Source: Astragalus membranaceus (lineage: Eukaryota; Streptophyta; Magnoliopsida; Fabales; Fabaceae). Taken from it: a stretch of 64,000 bases of DNA. Under the pieces are notes generated by a model. It had not been told where the DNA came from. It ran no database searches and saw only the letters and a program-made list of their open reading frames with translations. The stretch lies in NCBI GenBank assembly GCA_039519185.1, contig CM076846.1:106736442-106800441 (forward strand), in the 5' to 3' direction. Position 1 is the first letter of the stretch, and every line of letters begins with the position of its first letter. Positions 33,201-44,499 of the stretch are shown here, piece by piece. The translations under genes were made by a program, and so were the position numbers.

Positions 33201-36200
33201 GCTGTCTTCTCATTTCTTCTCCTTTGAAACGGCTTCATCCCTCCTCCTCATGTTATGTGACAGCATTTCCATGATTTCAGTAAAATCTAGGAATTTACCT
33301 TGTTTTAAATTATTAGCGTGTTGTCCTTTTGTTACTAGTAATGAATTAGGGTTTATTTTCGTCTTTTATTAGAAGTTTCTCGATCTACGAGTTGTCACCA
33401 GCTAGAGATTATTCCTAGCATATGATTGTACAATTTAGACTATTTATAGGCTGTCAGAATTGAATGAAATGAACCAATCATTAAACAATTAATACCAACT
33501 TCCCTCTATGAATTTCTCTTTTATTCCTCTCTTAGCTCATCTCCTTCGAAAGGTATTCTAGTTCATTACCTTTCTAAACTTGAGTAAGGGTATTACCGGA
33601 GATCATTCTCCCTAGTATCCATTTCATCTGTTACAATTGGTATCAAAGCATCGACCTGGTGCTTCAATGGAGTCCGATTTACCTTCTGCAAAAATGATTT
33701 TAAGTGCTTTTGAAGTGGGTAAAAAAATGGAGATGGGTTTATGTTTTATTTGCGATAAACTACTCACTGCAGAACACCAAACAGCACACAAGAACTTTCG
33801 CTTCATCGTGATAGAGAAGGAAGACGACGTTGCCGAGCACGAAGAAGCAGAGCAGCCCCTCAATCTTTCCAGTACAACCCCACTCTCATGTGATTCATCT
33901 CCTCACCAGTTGGATATTGTTGTAACCCACAACGAAGCTAATTTATGCTGTGAAATTAGCCATGAATCGATTAGCAAGAAACAGGAGTCACCGGCAGATC
34001 TGGGTGACGTTGTGCGAGAAGAGGAGCATTTGGCGGGTGCAAACTCAAAATCGGTGAACATGGTTCAGCCGGAGCAGAATGACGCACCTGATGATAACCT
34101 ACTCAAAGAACATGCAGATGTCGTCAACCAAGATCTTTTCCGCGAGATCGATCGCCAGCAAACCCCACTCCTTAGCGATTCAACTCATGCTTTAGCATAT
34201 CCACTCTCCCTCGATTTTCCCCACACCCTTGACGCCCCTTCCGCTGTTTCAAAATTTTTAACGGCCACACCATGCGATGCAAAAACCCAGGTCAAACACA
34301 GCCAACCATTTGACCCAGGCAAACAACAACAACAACCTAAATCTACTTCCCAAAACTTATTGAAGATGCATGTGAAACCCACACCAGCTTGTATTGCGAG
34401 AATGTCCTGGTTTGTGGTAAGGGAATTGAGAAAAAAAAGATCCAGAATTAGATTGGGAGAAGCTAAAGCGTGCCTTATTTGAAGCATCTCTCATCAATAC
34501 ACCATCGGATTGGAAACTTTTGCTGCTGGCAGAAATGCATTCCACACAGCCATGCAATCTCTCTCAGACGACACTACCAATACTACCAGATCGGGGTCTT
34601 CAATGGCCAATGGTGAAATTCCAGGTTTGTCACTATGAGTTTCATATTAAAGGTTACAATTCTGAATTTTTTTGGATGAATTATGTTGGAATGGCCAAAG
34701 GGCTCTTAAGGAAGATGTGGAGTAATCTACTTAGATGCTTGAATAGATTCTATGGTGCTTACCATGATTCATCTGAATACTGTGATTATGCCCTCTAAGT
34801 GTTTGCTCAAATGCCAAAGTGGCAAGTAGCCGTTTTGACTCACATCATTATTGATGAAAGAGGATTGAAATTTATTCTAGGAGGTTTATCTTTGAAAGCA
34901 CACTCTTTGGGTGAACAACACATTCCTACAGAACCCAAGGCGTTCGATAAAATGCCAAAGGACCTTGTGAGCACTATTGAGTGCATAATTGGGCTTGAAA
35001 ATGTTATCAACATGTTCAAATACATGAATACCAAGAATATTGTGCCTGTTAAGCATACCTTAGTTAGCAGTTGTGCAGTTGATACTTATATTGTTGCTAC
35101 AACTCATGTTGCATCTAACCAAATTCCAATTCACTACCGGGTCATATCTTACATTGAGGTTTTTAATGAGTGTCCTACAATTCGTGAGGGTAGAAATTCC
35201 TTTGAGTTTTTTCTCATTGCCTACAAATGCTTGAGAACTGGTGGTAAAAGTAAGAAGGATCAAAATCAGATTTGTTGGGTGAGGCCAAAGATTTTTCTTC
35301 TATTGTGTTTAATACAGATTGCACCAATAATTTTTTTCATGGAGAAATGGTCAAGACTAAGGAATCAAATGATCTGATTATAACTTTAGTGTCAGGTTCA
35401 CATGTGGTGGTGGACTTTGGTGACCAAATTTTGAGTGTTGATACTGATGACTATCATTGCAAATCTTGGTCATTTGGTGTTGGTGCAGAAATTTTTAAAG
35501 AAAATAAAGCTAGAGATGAGCATTTTAGCTTTTATTGTTGATTGCAAGAATGTTGGGCATGGTAATTACTCTAGTACCAGCATGTTGAATTTTGGTTTTT
35601 GGGGCTTGGAAATTCTAGAAGACATGTCCATTTTGGGAGCAATAGGAGTGACTACTGCCCAAAATTTGGTGGTGGACTTTGGTGACCAAATTTTGAGTGT
35701 TGATATTGATGACTATCATTGCAAATCTTGGTCATTTGGTGTTGGTGCAGAAATTTTTAAAGAAAATAAAGCTAGAGATGAGCATTTTTAGCTTTTATTG
35801 TTGATTGCAAGAATGTTGGGCATGGTAATTACTCTAGTACCAACATGTTGAATTTTGGTTTTTGGGGCTTGGAAATTCTAGAAGACATGTCCATTTTGGG
35901 AGCAATAGGAGTGACTACTGCCCAAAATTTGAGGGAAGATGGCTATACAAAGGTCCCATTCAACTTTAGAGAAGAAGAGCACTTCCAAGAAGTTTTTGCT
36001 ACCCTGACTTATTTTCCTCAAGACTCTTGGTCTACTGTTATACATAGCAAAAATTTGGATTTTGATTTCCGGTTAGCAAATTATGGCTGGCCAAATAATT
36101 CTAAGAACTTATTTTCCTCAAGACTCTTCCTAGTAATGAATTAGGGTTTATTTTCGTCTTTTATTAAAAGTTTCTAGATCTATGAGTTGTCACAAGCTAG

Positions 36201-39200
36201 AGAATATTCCTAGCATATGATTGTACAATCTAGACTATTTATAGGCTGTCAGAATTGAATGAAATGAACCAATCATTAAACAATTAATACAAACTTCCCT
36301 CTATGAATTTCTCTTTTATTCCTCTCTTAGCTCATCTCCTTCGAAGGGTATTCTAGTTCATTACCTTTCTAAACTTGAGTAAGGGTATTACCGGAGATCA
36401 TTCTCCCTAGTATCCATTTTATCTGTTACATGTTATGCAGCTTTAAGGTGGCTCTTTCGGCGACTTTCTGGTTTCCCTCCTCTGGCAACAATAATTAGGC
36501 AGCAACAAAGAATGAGGAACCAAGCTGCACCATAGAGATACAACGTATAGGCAGAAGAGGAGAAGGGCGCATTAGGTCTAGTATTCTTGTAATTTTGGGG
36601 ATATATATGTGTATGTATACATATCTTGTATCGTTTCCCTGAACTTCATGGTAGTGGCCATACTGCTACCCGCTATACTTTTATAAAATTTTAGGGGTCA
36701 GCCGCTATCAGGCATTGAGTAAATAGACCTCTGGAACCTTTCTTATTAGATGGCAACTCACCATCATTAGGAGGAACCATCAGAGTACCAGAAGCTCTAG
36801 TTCCTAACATGCCAACATTGGAGGATATCAAGACAGATTTCGGTTAAGAGAGAAAAATCCACTTCGATTCTAAGAAAACACTTCAAAGGACCTAGATTCC
36901 TGAGTTTCAATTTTGGTTTCAAGGAAGCTAGAATTCTCCAATGGAGCAAACAAATTAGAAAAAGACAGAATCCAACTTAGCTATAGGATAGAAGGTGATA
37001 ATTTCAACTTATATTAAAGAAAGAACCAGCAAGAACAAACAAAGAGTGAAAGAAGTCTGGGCAGCGACTCTTTGTATTATGTGTATCGAGCAAGGAGTAC
37101 AATGTAGCACACATAGTTCATAGTCTGCACATCAATGACAGGCATAATAATATTTAACTCTTAATATCACTTAACTGAAATCACTCTTGATCTTCCTCCT
37201 ATCCACTATTCCAAACAACTTAAACTTTTAGAAGAGTTGCCTTTGGTGTGGTATTATCAACTCAGCTATGATTAAATTATCAAGTTAGTTTGATCTTTAT
37301 CACTTTTAGTCACATAACTAGATAGAATTTCAGTGGTGGTAATGAGAATTCTTCATGCCTTCAATCCAAAAAGGTTCTTACTCAAGGGGACCTACTGAAG
37401 AATATAACCATTTAGTTTAAATGTTATACATGCTTAAACGTCTGAAATAATTTTCCATCAACATCTTATCTTCAATTGAAATAAACCATGAATGTGTGTC
37501 CAACTTGAAGGTCTAAACTTATGATCATACTTCCTACGGCATTCATCTAAATATTCTTATCGACACTAAACTTGATTTTTGAATATGGTCTTACCATTAC
37601 TGATTATAGTAATATTTCGCTTAAATGTTCTCCATATGCATTCTTTTGCAATTAATGGAATCAATAAGAAAGTTAACAGCTTCCTATTTGTATTATCATA
37701 ATGGATACATGTCACAACAGCAGCTGAATAACAAGTAGGAAAAAGATGAAACATTTTATTGATAATAAGTAGTAAGAGGGGAAAAACTGAAGCACCTTGG
37801 ATTGTGACAATGAAGATAGTTTCCACTAACCCACTCAGCATCAGGAAACATTTGTTTCAATATTGCTCCAGCTGTTTTCTTTCCATTCACTGGAAGTGTA
37901 GCTGCAACAAAAACATACTGTTTACTACGCTCATAATACTTCCTCACTCTCCTTCGATGTCTTTTCTTGTCATTGTCAGATTCAGCGTCATTATTAATAT
38001 TAACAATATCCTCACTATCATCCTCCTCCTCCTCCTCTGGAAGTTCCTCTTCAACTTCCAATGCTTCGTGCGATGACAAGGAAGCTTCCAGTTTTATTGG
38101 CAACTCTGCTGCTACTGATTCTCTCAATCGAGACAAGAGTTTTTCATCAAAGCGGAGCAAGTTTATCAGGCGAATTACTTTATTCTGGAAGCTCCCACAA
38201 AGAAGCATATCAGCTTCATCAAACACCTGCAAATTCGAAATATAAACATACAAGGAATAAGAACTAATATTTAGATCACGTGTCTTTTTAGATCGACATC
38301 GACATTGCTAGATAAGATCATAACACAAGAAATATACCACATATTTAACACCGCGCATAAATTTCATGCGGTGGGTTCTATCAACGTCAACGTAATTTAG
38401 AAGGGCAGCAGGTGTTGTCACGATGATATCAGGTTCCCGGTTTGGCCATCCCTGGTTCAAAAAGACTCTTAGTTTTGATAATCAAACTCCAATAATCTTG
38501 GAAGAGAGCTAAAATAACTATAATACCACAAAGATAACCCAAAATACAGTCAGAAAATAAAAAATAAAAAGCCAGAGTATGACTACCTGTCTGCCACAAA
38601 TGGCTGCAACACTAACTATGGCTTCACCATTGTCTCTACAGAGACTGTTAGCCATCCTAACTACCTGTTCACATAGTTGCACATTCGGACAAAGCACGAG
38701 CAGAGCTTTTCGGGGCGGAGACACGCCTTGATCAGATACAGCGTAATGTTCCTGTGTGTCTTGTAGTTTGTCAATGAGAGGAACTAGGTAACTGTATGTC
38801 TTACCACTGCCTGTCTCTGCTGCAATAACCACATCCTTCCCTGATAGCACAGATGGTATAGAAGAAGCCTAAATATACAAACAAAAATAATCAATATTGT
38901 GAATATCATTGTCAGCCCCAGCACCTAAAAAAATGAAAACAAAAGCCATTTGTTCCAACCTATTGGTGCAGCTTCCTAATTTCATTCTTGGCACAAATAT
39001 ACGAAGACCATGTCTGGATAAATAGCTTAATTAAGCACTTTTAGCCTAAGTTCTTATCACATAAGTACTTATATATAAACTAATTCTGTAATAACAAATT
39101 AAATTAAATTTATTAAATTAAACTATTTTCATATGTTATAAGTTGTTTTCATAAACTATCATTGCGAGCTTATGAAAACAGCTTATGCACATGACATAAG

Positions 39201-39957
39201 CCGTTACCATAAAGGCTGTCTTTGTATAAACAACTTAATTAATTGCTTATAGCATAAGCATATAAGCACTTATCATATAAGTGCTTATGCATATTACTAT
39301 AATAAAAGAAAATAATGTCAACCTGTTTACATATAAGCTATCACTTGTTTTCATAAATTATCCGGAAGAGCTTATGGAAATAAGCTGAAAAGAGCTTATG
39401 AACACGTTATATTGTTTCCATAAGATATCCAAATCAGTGTAACAAGTATATAAGTCCAAATAAGCCAACTTATACAAGTCCAAACAGTCTAATAAGTACT
39501 TTTACCGTAAATAAGCTCAAATAAGCCAATCCAAACATACCCATAATACAATAAGGAATAAAAATCAAATTTTTGAAACAAGGAGGCGATTAAATTTGGA
39601 AGAAAAGCAGAAAGATAGCACAAATTGAAAAATAGGGACCTGAACAAGAGAGGGTCTAATGAGGCCAATGTTAGAGAGAGAACGAGAGAGGGTATCAGAG
39701 AGACCAAGCGAAGTCCATAGAACGTTATCTTCAGCAAAGAAAGTGTCTCGACCTTTAGAATCTTCTGATGATGCAACGGCACTTAGTTGAGGGGTTAGAG
39801 AAAAGAAGCGGCGTGGTTTGAAATTGAATAGAGAAGGCGGCGACGTGGGATTGTGAAGAGCATGGCTGAAGTGGGAGAAGAACAATTTGTGGAAGCGAAT
39901 TGTTGTTGGTGGGTTTTGGAGATTGAGGAGCATCAAAGTTGAACGAGTAACATTCAT
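30213..39957 (-). CDS. RH22: DEAD-box ATP-dependent RNA helicase, RH22-like, probably plastid (7 exons)
   Basis: Exons, 5' to 3' on minus: 39957-39640, 38868-38587, 38451-38338, 38226-37796, 31159-30832, 30548-30396, 30275-30213. All borders are GT-AG and the sum is 1689 bp, giving 562 residues. Motifs: Walker A AETGSGKT (123-130), DEAD (241-244), AAT in place of SAT (346-348), MVFANT (motif IV), CTDAAARGVDIP (motif V, from 473) and HRVGRTARAG (motif VI, 503-512). An acidic insert (about 296-325) lies between DEAD and AAT. The basic C-terminus is AFSRKRSFRNKIKKR. The first about 70 residues are Ser/Thr/Arg/Phe-rich and low in acidic residues, as in a plastid transit peptide. RH22-type helicases assist plastid ribosome assembly; function here is by similarity. 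The start is the first ATG in frame. Intron 4 is 6.6 kb and full of mobile elements; a retroelement sits just after the stop. Confidence 0.92.
31217..31329 (+). repeat. Partial TRIM LTR, inverted relative to its neighbours
   Basis: Same family as the LTRs at 31372 and 31642 but in opposite orientation (GGGTGCTCAAGTCCCAC ... TACTTATCA). It is followed by a degenerate primer-site-like ATTAGTATCAGCATC. The 5' end is truncated. Confidence 0.75.
31372..31790 (-). mobile_element. TRIM: miniature LTR retrotransposon
   Basis: Two direct terminal repeats (31372-31513, 142 bp, and 31642-31790, 149 bp; both TGATAAGTA...CCCTATCA on the plus strand) enclose only 128 bp. Next to the right repeat the minus strand reads TTGGTATCAAAGC (31628-31640), a tRNA-Met primer site. 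There is no coding capacity and total size is 419 bp, as expected for terminal-repeat retrotransposons in miniature. No clear target duplication was found. Confidence 0.85.
32160..32480 (-). pseudogene. Copia RNase H C-terminal remnant
   Basis: Minus-strand sequence ends in RNMLGMINIYAPT-stop, the usual end of Ty1/copia polyproteins. Upstream pieces (LVWCDNQAAIHI, NPVFHEK-like) match the RNase H region with frame changes. No LTR is adjacent; an old fragment. Confidence 0.82.
32697..32916. mobile_element. hAT MITE with perfect 8-bp target duplication
   Basis: Termini CAGTGGCGGACC and GGTCCGCCACTG are inverted. CCAACACC occurs on both sides (32689-32696 and 32917-32924). 220 bp, non-coding. 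Confidence 0.93.
32925..33329. other. Intron sequence, nothing recognised
   Basis: No coding frame, RNA gene or repeat border that I can support. Confidence 0.5.
33335..33635 (+). repeat. 5' LTR of the RT-less element
   Basis: 301 bp, CTAGTAATGAATTAGGG ... ATCTGTTACA. It differs from the 3' LTR at only a few positions. Confidence 0.88.
33668..34482 (+). pseudogene. Gag C-terminal zinc-knuckle region with acidic tail
   Basis: The frame from ATG at 33668 (MESDLPSAKMILSAFEVGKK) enters GLCFICDKLLTAEHQTAH, a knuckle of the kind that ends gag in Ty3/gypsy elements, then an acidic stretch (EKEDDVAEHEEAEQPLN). The rest, to 34482, is a polar low-complexity sequence with Gln and Pro runs that I do not recognise. 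The main gag domain is missing, so most of gag was lost before or after the knuckle was kept. Confidence 0.6.
34520..36129 (+). pseudogene. Unrecognised open segments inside the RT-less element
   Basis: Adjacent plus-strand open stretches (34520-34798, 34799-35377, 35272-35541, 35845-36144) contain protein-like text such as MPKWQVAVLTHIIIDERGLK and CSVFHYEF-like pieces, but no RT, integrase or protease motif. They may be captured host or foreign sequence, or eroded spacer. I cannot assign a family. Confidence 0.3.
35405..35930 (+). repeat. Tandem duplication, two 262-bp units
   Basis: GTGGTGGACTTTGGTGACC at 35405 recurs at 35667 and the units match almost base for base (single differences such as GATACTGATG versus GATATTGATG, and a one-base T insertion). 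The second unit runs to about 35930. The insertion shifts the reading frame between copies. Confidence 0.92.
36130..36430 (+). repeat. 3' LTR of the RT-less element
   Basis: 301 bp, matches 33335-33635, followed by TGTTA. Directly upstream, ACTTATTTTCCTCAAGACTC is a repeat of 36006-36026. Confidence 0.88.
36436..37790. other. Remainder of helicase intron 4, nothing recognised
   Basis: AT-rich, no convincing coding stretch or repeat termini. Confidence 0.5.
39008..39542. mobile_element. MITE-like AAGCTTATG repeat in helicase intron 1
   Basis: Starts near TGTCTGGATAAATAGC and ends near CCAATCCAAACATAC, so the termini are inverted (TGTTTGGAT-type). It is filled with CATAAGC / GCTTATG motifs and related to 25845-26116. 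The borders are approximate. Confidence 0.65.
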
Positions 39958-40473
39958 TGAGATTTCCTTCGCTGAAAAAACTGTGTTTGATTGATCCAGA
40001 AAGATGGTACTTGTAGTTGTAGAAGTATTACAAACACGCAAAACTGAAAAGGATGAGTATAGGGTTTTAGGCAGACATGATTATCGAACTGCAATAATAA
40101 AAGGGTTTAAGGATAATCGGTGTCTAGCCTACTTTTTGTTTCTTGTCAAAAAACAAAATATTCTTTCCTAAAATATGTTTTTTAAGGATAATAAATAGTC
40201 ATTTTGGTCCGTTAATATGTGAGGCGCTGTCTTTATATTATCTAAATGTATCAAAATTGCAAATATATCTTTTTTTAGTAATTTTAGGAACTAAATTTGC
40301 CAACAAAAAACACATTTGATGACCAAAATGACTCATCAAAGAGACACTTGAAGATGTGATTACAACATTCAGGAACTATATTGACAGTGCTTCAGCTCTT
40401 CACACATTCGGAGACCAAATTGACTGTTTACCTTATTTTTTACCACATAAAAAAACATAAAAGCAAAAAAAGA
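39958..40473. other. Upstream region of the helicase gene
   Basis: Immediately upstream of the helicase ATG; it should hold its 5' untranslated region and promoter. I see no clear TATA box. From about 40190 the text gaccaaaatgac / gagaccaaattgactg resembles a dispersed legume repeat. Confidence 0.4.
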
Positions 40474-40999
40474 CCTTTTGTTATTAAACACCCCTCACTA
40501 CTCTCCCACCCACCCCTCCCCCCACATTTTCCAAAATCCCAAACCTACCCCTACCACTCTCGCACTCCCCCTCCCTCTTCACTCCCACTCACTTCTTTCA
40601 ATCTCTCTTCGTCTCTCCCTCACGCACCTCCCCTCTCTCAACCTCTCTAACGCATTGCTCCCCTTCTCCCTCCTCTACCCAGCGTCTTCATCACGTTGAG
40701 CTCTTCTTTCCCTCTGTTCTGCATTGTTTTGTGTTTTGGTATGGTTCAGTACCTTAGTGTCGAACCTGTTCGCTCTCACAAAACCATACCTTACTTTTAA
40801 ATTTTAAAACATGCCTCAGTATTATGATACCGAACCTCCTCTATTGAAATTTGTTAAAAAAGACAGGTGCAATACCATAGCACCGTACCTTGTGTTTTTG
40901 TTTTGTCTTCTGGAATTGCTGCTATGTAATTTTTTGCGTTATAACATTGTTTTTCATTGCTTTAGGTATGACAAGGACTAGGGATGGTGGATCTTACCA

Positions 41000-41215
41000 T
41001 CCACGACCAAGTAATGGGTGACCTACTGTTTCGGTCCGCCATAAGAGGAGGCACCACTTGAAAAGCAGCAGCGAGCTACACATCATACCCCACACTCAAG
41101 ACTGCAACGAGCTACACATCATATCCCACACGCATGGGTCAATGCAAGACTGTCGGCACCACAATAATGCAAGACTGCGGCGAGCTACACATCATATCCC
41201 AGATTAATTTTCAAT
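41000..41215 (+). repeat. Short tandem-like repeats (GCGAGCTACACATCAT)
   Basis: Three imperfect copies of a block with AAGACTGC(A/G)(A/G)CGAGCTACACATCAT near 41066, 41097 and 41180. Confidence 0.75.
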
Positions 41216-41379
41216 TTAGCGTGTTTATGTATGTTTACTAACCCGATTCGCATGTTGATTACAAGCGTGGATCTACATGCACTTCCAGGGGAGTGCTTTT
41301 GGGTCAAAGGACTAAAGCAATGACTATCAGGATGCCGATCCATGTGCTTTCCGCTGAAGACTGTTAGAGTCCCCGGGAA

Positions 41380-41830
41380 GGCTAAGCCATTTCAGGTGAC
41401 GATGGATCGTCTGACAACAGAGTGTGTCACATGGGATCCCTACACTAAGCACAAACATATCAAGCCCTTACATCGACCGGCCTACTACTAGGGATTTTTA
41501 TGTCATGGTATGGGCATGATGCCATATCTGCTGAATCGGGTCCTCAGGTAGTCTGACTTCATTCGGCGGATCTCATCCCACCCATTAGATATTAGACATA
41601 CGCCTGTGAGTCCAGAGATGGCGGACAACATGTGGATGGAGTTCGACATGCATAGCATTGAGCTTGGGGATCTGATCACGGAGGGTCATCCAGAGACGAT
41701 TCCTGAGTACATGGACTGGTATCGGAGAGTCTCACACCCATACATTTGCCCCGCAAATGCCCTACAGACCCAACCACCGCAGTCACCAGAGCATGGTCAC
41801 CGACAAGGTCAGAACTGCTACGTGAAATTT
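41380..41830 (+). pseudogene. Plant mobile domain (PMD/MAIN-like) C-terminal remnant
   Basis: Reads about TECVTWDPYTKHKHIKPL, then PYLLNRVLR, IRRISSHPLDIRHTPVSP, EMADNMWMEFDMHSIELG and PEYMDWYRRVSHPYI. This is the typical C-terminal pattern of PMD proteins (MAIN family, also fused to 'phosphatase 7 long form'), which occur in transposons and a few host genes. Stops interrupt it near 41490 and 41551. Further traces may lie at 41940-42100. Confidence 0.65.
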
Positions 41831-42419
41831 TCTTTTTATGATTTTTTAATTCATGATGTTAGATTTTTAAGGTTTTTTCTGATAGACACGGGGTTTTGTA
41901 GATAGATGGGTTGCATAAAAATGATTTGTTCCACGACAGATGCAGGCTTGGGACTTAGGCCAAGAGCTATACACCATTGCCAAACCAGCCACTCGATATA
42001 CAGGGAGGACATATCAGCGGAGAGGCGACTGACCCCCCACGACAGACCCAGTGGTCGCTTAGGACTTGTATACTTTGGATTGCTTATTTTTATTTTTTGT
42101 ACATGACTATGGATGATGTATTTTGCTTTAGTAAGGTTTCTTTATATATCAGTTTACAATTATTTTAAGCTGAAATTTTATTCATAAAAAGTCGAACTGT
42201 ACATCACAAAACAAACATAACAAAACACAAATAACAAACACCTGATTACAAGTAATAAAAAACACAACACCAATAACATGAACCAGTAGAGACATATTTG
42301 TCTACTGCAACAAAAGAAAAATTATCTGGTTGGGACTCAATAATCTGGATGGTATTACATACAGCTCCATAAGAACAATTGTTGAATATTGGCCATGGAT
42401 TTCCGTCATTGCTCATATG

Positions 42420-42569
42420 TTATCGTCGCTCTGAATAGTGAATATTGTCATCATCTTCACGACTAGGTTTGCGATAACGAATAGTACTTAACTCTCTATA
42501 AAAATAGCCCTCCTGAACCTTTCTCTCTGACTTCTGCTTTAACTTCGAAAATGTGATGTCTATTTTCAT
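42420..42569 (-). CDS. Small open frame of 49 codons, unknown
   Basis: ATG at 42569 to TAA at 42420, preceded by an acceptor-like TTCTGTAG. The product is basic then acidic (KLKQKSERKVQEGYFYREL, PSREDDDNIHYSERR). No family recognised. It may be an exon of the element's second gene or chance. Confidence 0.2.
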   Translation of the reverse strand: MKIDITFSKLKQKSERKVQEGYFYRELSTIRYRKPSREDDDNIHYSERR

Positions 42570-43386
42570 CCTACAGAAGATGGAATTGAGACATTGAAAT
42601 CAAACACCATTTTTTCTTTATCACAATATCTCCATGAGGATGAAGGACGGTGAGGGTGGTTTCCGTTGAGAACTGGATTGAAAAGGTGTCCATTTGAGAG
42701 ATGTGTGTATGAAGAAGTAAATGTTTACTAAAGAATAAATGTTGGTGGAAGTTGGCGTGAAAGAAATGAGGGTAAGTGTGTCTATTTATAGCGGGTGCCG
42801 TTTAGAGGGAGTCGTTGATCAAAATTGATGATAAATCTGGACTGTTGAAATTCTATTTGTTGAGGCACATTTATCACGGTAAATGTCATCCACTCCTTTT
42901 TCAGACACAAGGGACGGAGATTCCAATGACTCTATTAAAGAAATTTGACTAAAAAGAGCCCGTTGATATAGATTGTCGATGTAATCTACGACGTTGACAT
43001 TTTATCTGTTGATCAAAAGTGTCGGTGGAATGTAAGCCGTTAAACCTAGAAAATATCTGTCAAAAATGATTATGCACAATGCGCTCCAAGTACGGTACCA
43101 AGGTACCGTGTCTGTGCTATTTCAGAATTAACAAACACGCTATCTTGGTACTAAACTGGTTTTGTGCCTTGGTATCGTACTTTGAGTGTGCAAAAAATTA
43201 TAATACATGGTATTATGGTACGGAAACTGGTTCGGTAATATGGTACTGAACCTGTTAAAAACGCAGGAAAAAAGAGGACAAAACCTAGATGGATGAAAAA
43301 AAATATATATTTTAAGGATGTTTTTGACTTTTTACATATTGGGGGAGGGGGAGAGTAGTGGGGGTGTTGATAAAAATGGGCCAAAA

Positions 43387-44499
43387 GAAAAATAGCAAAC
43401 CACAATATAATCCCAGACCATTAGGAGCAGTAGTCTACCTAGAGATTTATTTAAGGGCTATTCTCCCCCCACTCCCTCCCCTCATTTTATTCTCACACCC
43501 CCTTTGAAAAGTCATTTAAAGCCATAAATTAAGCAACCTAGTTTTGCGCTAATTTTTTTTCCGGCTCTGTAACACTCTTCGAAACAAGTGGTTGAGAGTT
43601 GAGACTATTCGACAACAAATTGCCAATACCTCTGAAATCACAGAAAAAAATCAGTGACGTATTACCTTCTCCAGCGAGATACTATGTGAAAAAAGGTGTG
43701 GGTAGGGATGAGCATGGGACGGACTAGTACGTACCATAAGTTTATAACTAACACTCAAACCCGGCCCAGAATTTGACCGGGTCATTTTGAATACCCTAAC
43801 TCGTTCTTAAACCCAAAAAATGTTATAAGCTACGAGTCAATTTAAGATCAAGTTTAATTAAGAAGGGACTAGGTTGTCCCAAACTATATATAATATAACT
43901 TTTAAAAACGTTGTTTCTACTTAAATCAAAAAAAATTATATTTGATTGGAATTTAATTAATAAATTTAGTAAAACTTCTATAAAACTACTTGCTTTTGAG
44001 TTTAGCATGTGATTGAGTCATCACAATTCACAAGTATTGATTCATTAATTATATATTAGCATATGTGTATGTATACTAGGGATGAGACGGGCAACTCAAG
44101 GGTTAACTTGAAGCCGAATTACTACTTGCGACAATCCCATTATACCACATTTTTGTGGGACGGGGTTGGGTTCAACCCAAATCTTTAGATTGGGACGGGT
44201 TGGCGGGTAAGGATGGGTCTTGCACACCCCTACCCCATAGTGGTGTGAAGAAGCCCTTTGTTGGTGGAAATATGGAAAAATCAACCAGGAAGTGGGGGTG
44301 GGGTGGGGTGGATGAAGGTGGAGAAGAAGGGGTGGGTGAAGAGAGATGGAAGTGGGAAGGAGGTTGGTTACAGAAAATAAAAGGACAATTTTGTCTTTTC
44401 ATGTGGGGAGGGGGAGGTGGAAAATGTCATAGGGGAGGGGAGAAGAAAATCGCAGGATTTTTAATAAAAAATAATAAATTTTTGAGATTTAATACACTA
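43387..44499. other. Intergenic DNA, no gene seen
   Basis: Contains C-rich (43460-43500) and G-rich (44280-44450) stretches that are roughly inverted to each other, and a MITE-like segment ending CTTGCACACCCC near 44229. No convincing coding sequence. Confidence 0.4.

Larger units (their letters stand above)
33335..36430 (+). mobile_element. Non-autonomous LTR retrotransposon without RT, in helicase intron 4
   Basis: Two near-identical 301-bp LTRs (33335-33635 and 36130-36430) lie in direct orientation, with TGTTA on both outer sides (33330-33334 and 36431-36435). The primer site TGGTATCAAAGC (33638-33649) follows the left LTR. The interior keeps a gag zinc-knuckle end and a long unrecognised sequence but no protease, RT or integrase. 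LTR homology starts with CTAGTAATG instead of TG. Orientation is antisense to the helicase gene. Confidence 0.85.
31160..37795 (-). other. Intron 4 of the helicase gene, 6.6 kb
   Basis: Bounded by GT (37795-37794) and AG (31161-31160) on the minus strand; the flanking exons join in frame through a split Arg codon. It contains TRIM-type sequences, a Copia RNase H remnant, a hAT MITE and an LTR element without RT, listed separately. The stretches 32925-33329 and 36436-37790 hold nothing I can name. Confidence 0.88.
40474..43386. mobile_element. MULE-like element carrying plant-mobile-domain remnants
   Basis: Inverted termini: 40474-40524 (CTTTTG...AACACCCCTCACTACTCTCCC) and the reverse of 43340-43386 (CTTTTGG...CACTACTCTCCCC). 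Subterminal zones contain inverted GGTACGGTACC / GGTATGGTTC-type motifs (40735-40900, 43080-43260). The interior carries a PMD-type pseudogene (41380-41830). No transposase is visible. The flanking target duplication is unclear, so superfamily assignment rests on termini and cargo. Confidence 0.6.

Noticed and set aside
40381..40699. Pro/Ser/His-rich frames
   Set aside because: C-rich terminal repeat of the MULE-like element; no protein family.
43455..44470. Possible second C-rich/G-rich terminal inverted element
   Set aside because: Arms are only loosely complementary and no target duplication is visible.
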